Part shown: positions 23,113-23,139 of the stretch, piece after piece
Numbering within the stretch: position 1 is the stretch's first letter
How the letters are laid out: every line of letters starts with the position of its first letter
Assembly (NCBI GenBank): GCA_031553835.1
Contig: JAVBKX010000019.1
Location: 1 to 23,139, forward strand
Direction: 5' to 3'
DNA length: 23,139 nucleotides
DNA from: JAVBKX01 sp031553835
GTDB taxonomy: Bacteria; Bacteroidota; Bacteroidia; Bacteroidales; Azobacteroidaceae
Position numbers and translations under genes: made by a program
Notes under the pieces: generated by a model
What the model saw: only the letters and a program-made list of their open reading frames with translations
What the model was told of the DNA's origin: nothing
Databases searched by the model: none

Positions 23113-23139
23113 AAATTTCTTTTTTTTCAAGACTGAAGA

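Overview
The window looks like a chromosomal segment from an AT-rich member of the Bacteroidetes, most likely Bacteroidales. The evidence is: promoter -7 elements of the Bacteroidetes type (TAnnTTTG) upstream of several genes, little Shine-Dalgarno signal, a Bacteroides-style 5S rRNA, an anaerobic sulfatase maturase, and a bat (aerotolerance) operon. I see no phage, transposase, integrase or CRISPR array. No tRNA was recognised. Coding density is high, and no gene-free stretch exceeds 300 bases.

Layout, left to right. (1) 1-2499: the 3' end of a metallo-beta-lactamase-fold hydrolase, a short remnant of a GyrI-like effector-binding domain, the two-domain alkylation-repair protein Ada, and, convergent to it, a short QueG-like iron-sulfur reductase. 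(2) 2677-7272: an apparent four-gene operon with a stand-alone LytTR DNA-binding protein, a single-pass membrane protein with a probable phosphodiester-glycosidase-like domain, a probable lipoprotein, and a large secreted helical-repeat protein. The job of this set is unknown. (3) 7273-10136, minus strand: an IMP dehydrogenase strikingly like the protozoan Tritrichomonas foetus enzyme, followed downstream by a CNNM/CBS/CorC membrane protein. (4) 10284-16304, plus strand: a sulfatase locus with an anaerobic sulfatase-maturating radical SAM enzyme (anSME), a trigger-factor-like chaperone lacking the PPIase domain, an exported Cys-type sulfatase and a strong terminator. After the terminator come an FGE-like lipoprotein that keeps both catalytic cysteines, and a HAD-phosphatase-like lipoprotein. 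(5) 16301-16379: a compact palindromic repeat filling the whole intergenic gap. (6) 16380-22962: a tightly coupled operon moxR - DUF58 - DUF4381-like - batA - batB/batC fusion - batD. (7) A bidirectional terminator, then the 5S rRNA gene on the minus strand, i.e. the end of an rRNA operon facing the bat operon.

The most interesting part is the sulfatase locus. It appears to hold two unrelated routes to formylglycine: a cytoplasmic, oxygen-independent radical SAM enzyme, and an envelope-anchored FGE-like protein whose known relatives need oxygen and copper. A short trigger-factor-like chaperone sits between the maturase and its likely substrate, which suggests a dedicated 'hold unfolded, modify, export' pathway. 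The second notable item is the T. foetus-type IMP dehydrogenase, whose catalytic residues fall at the same residue numbers as in the protozoan enzyme. All functional statements come from reading motifs; no database search was run.
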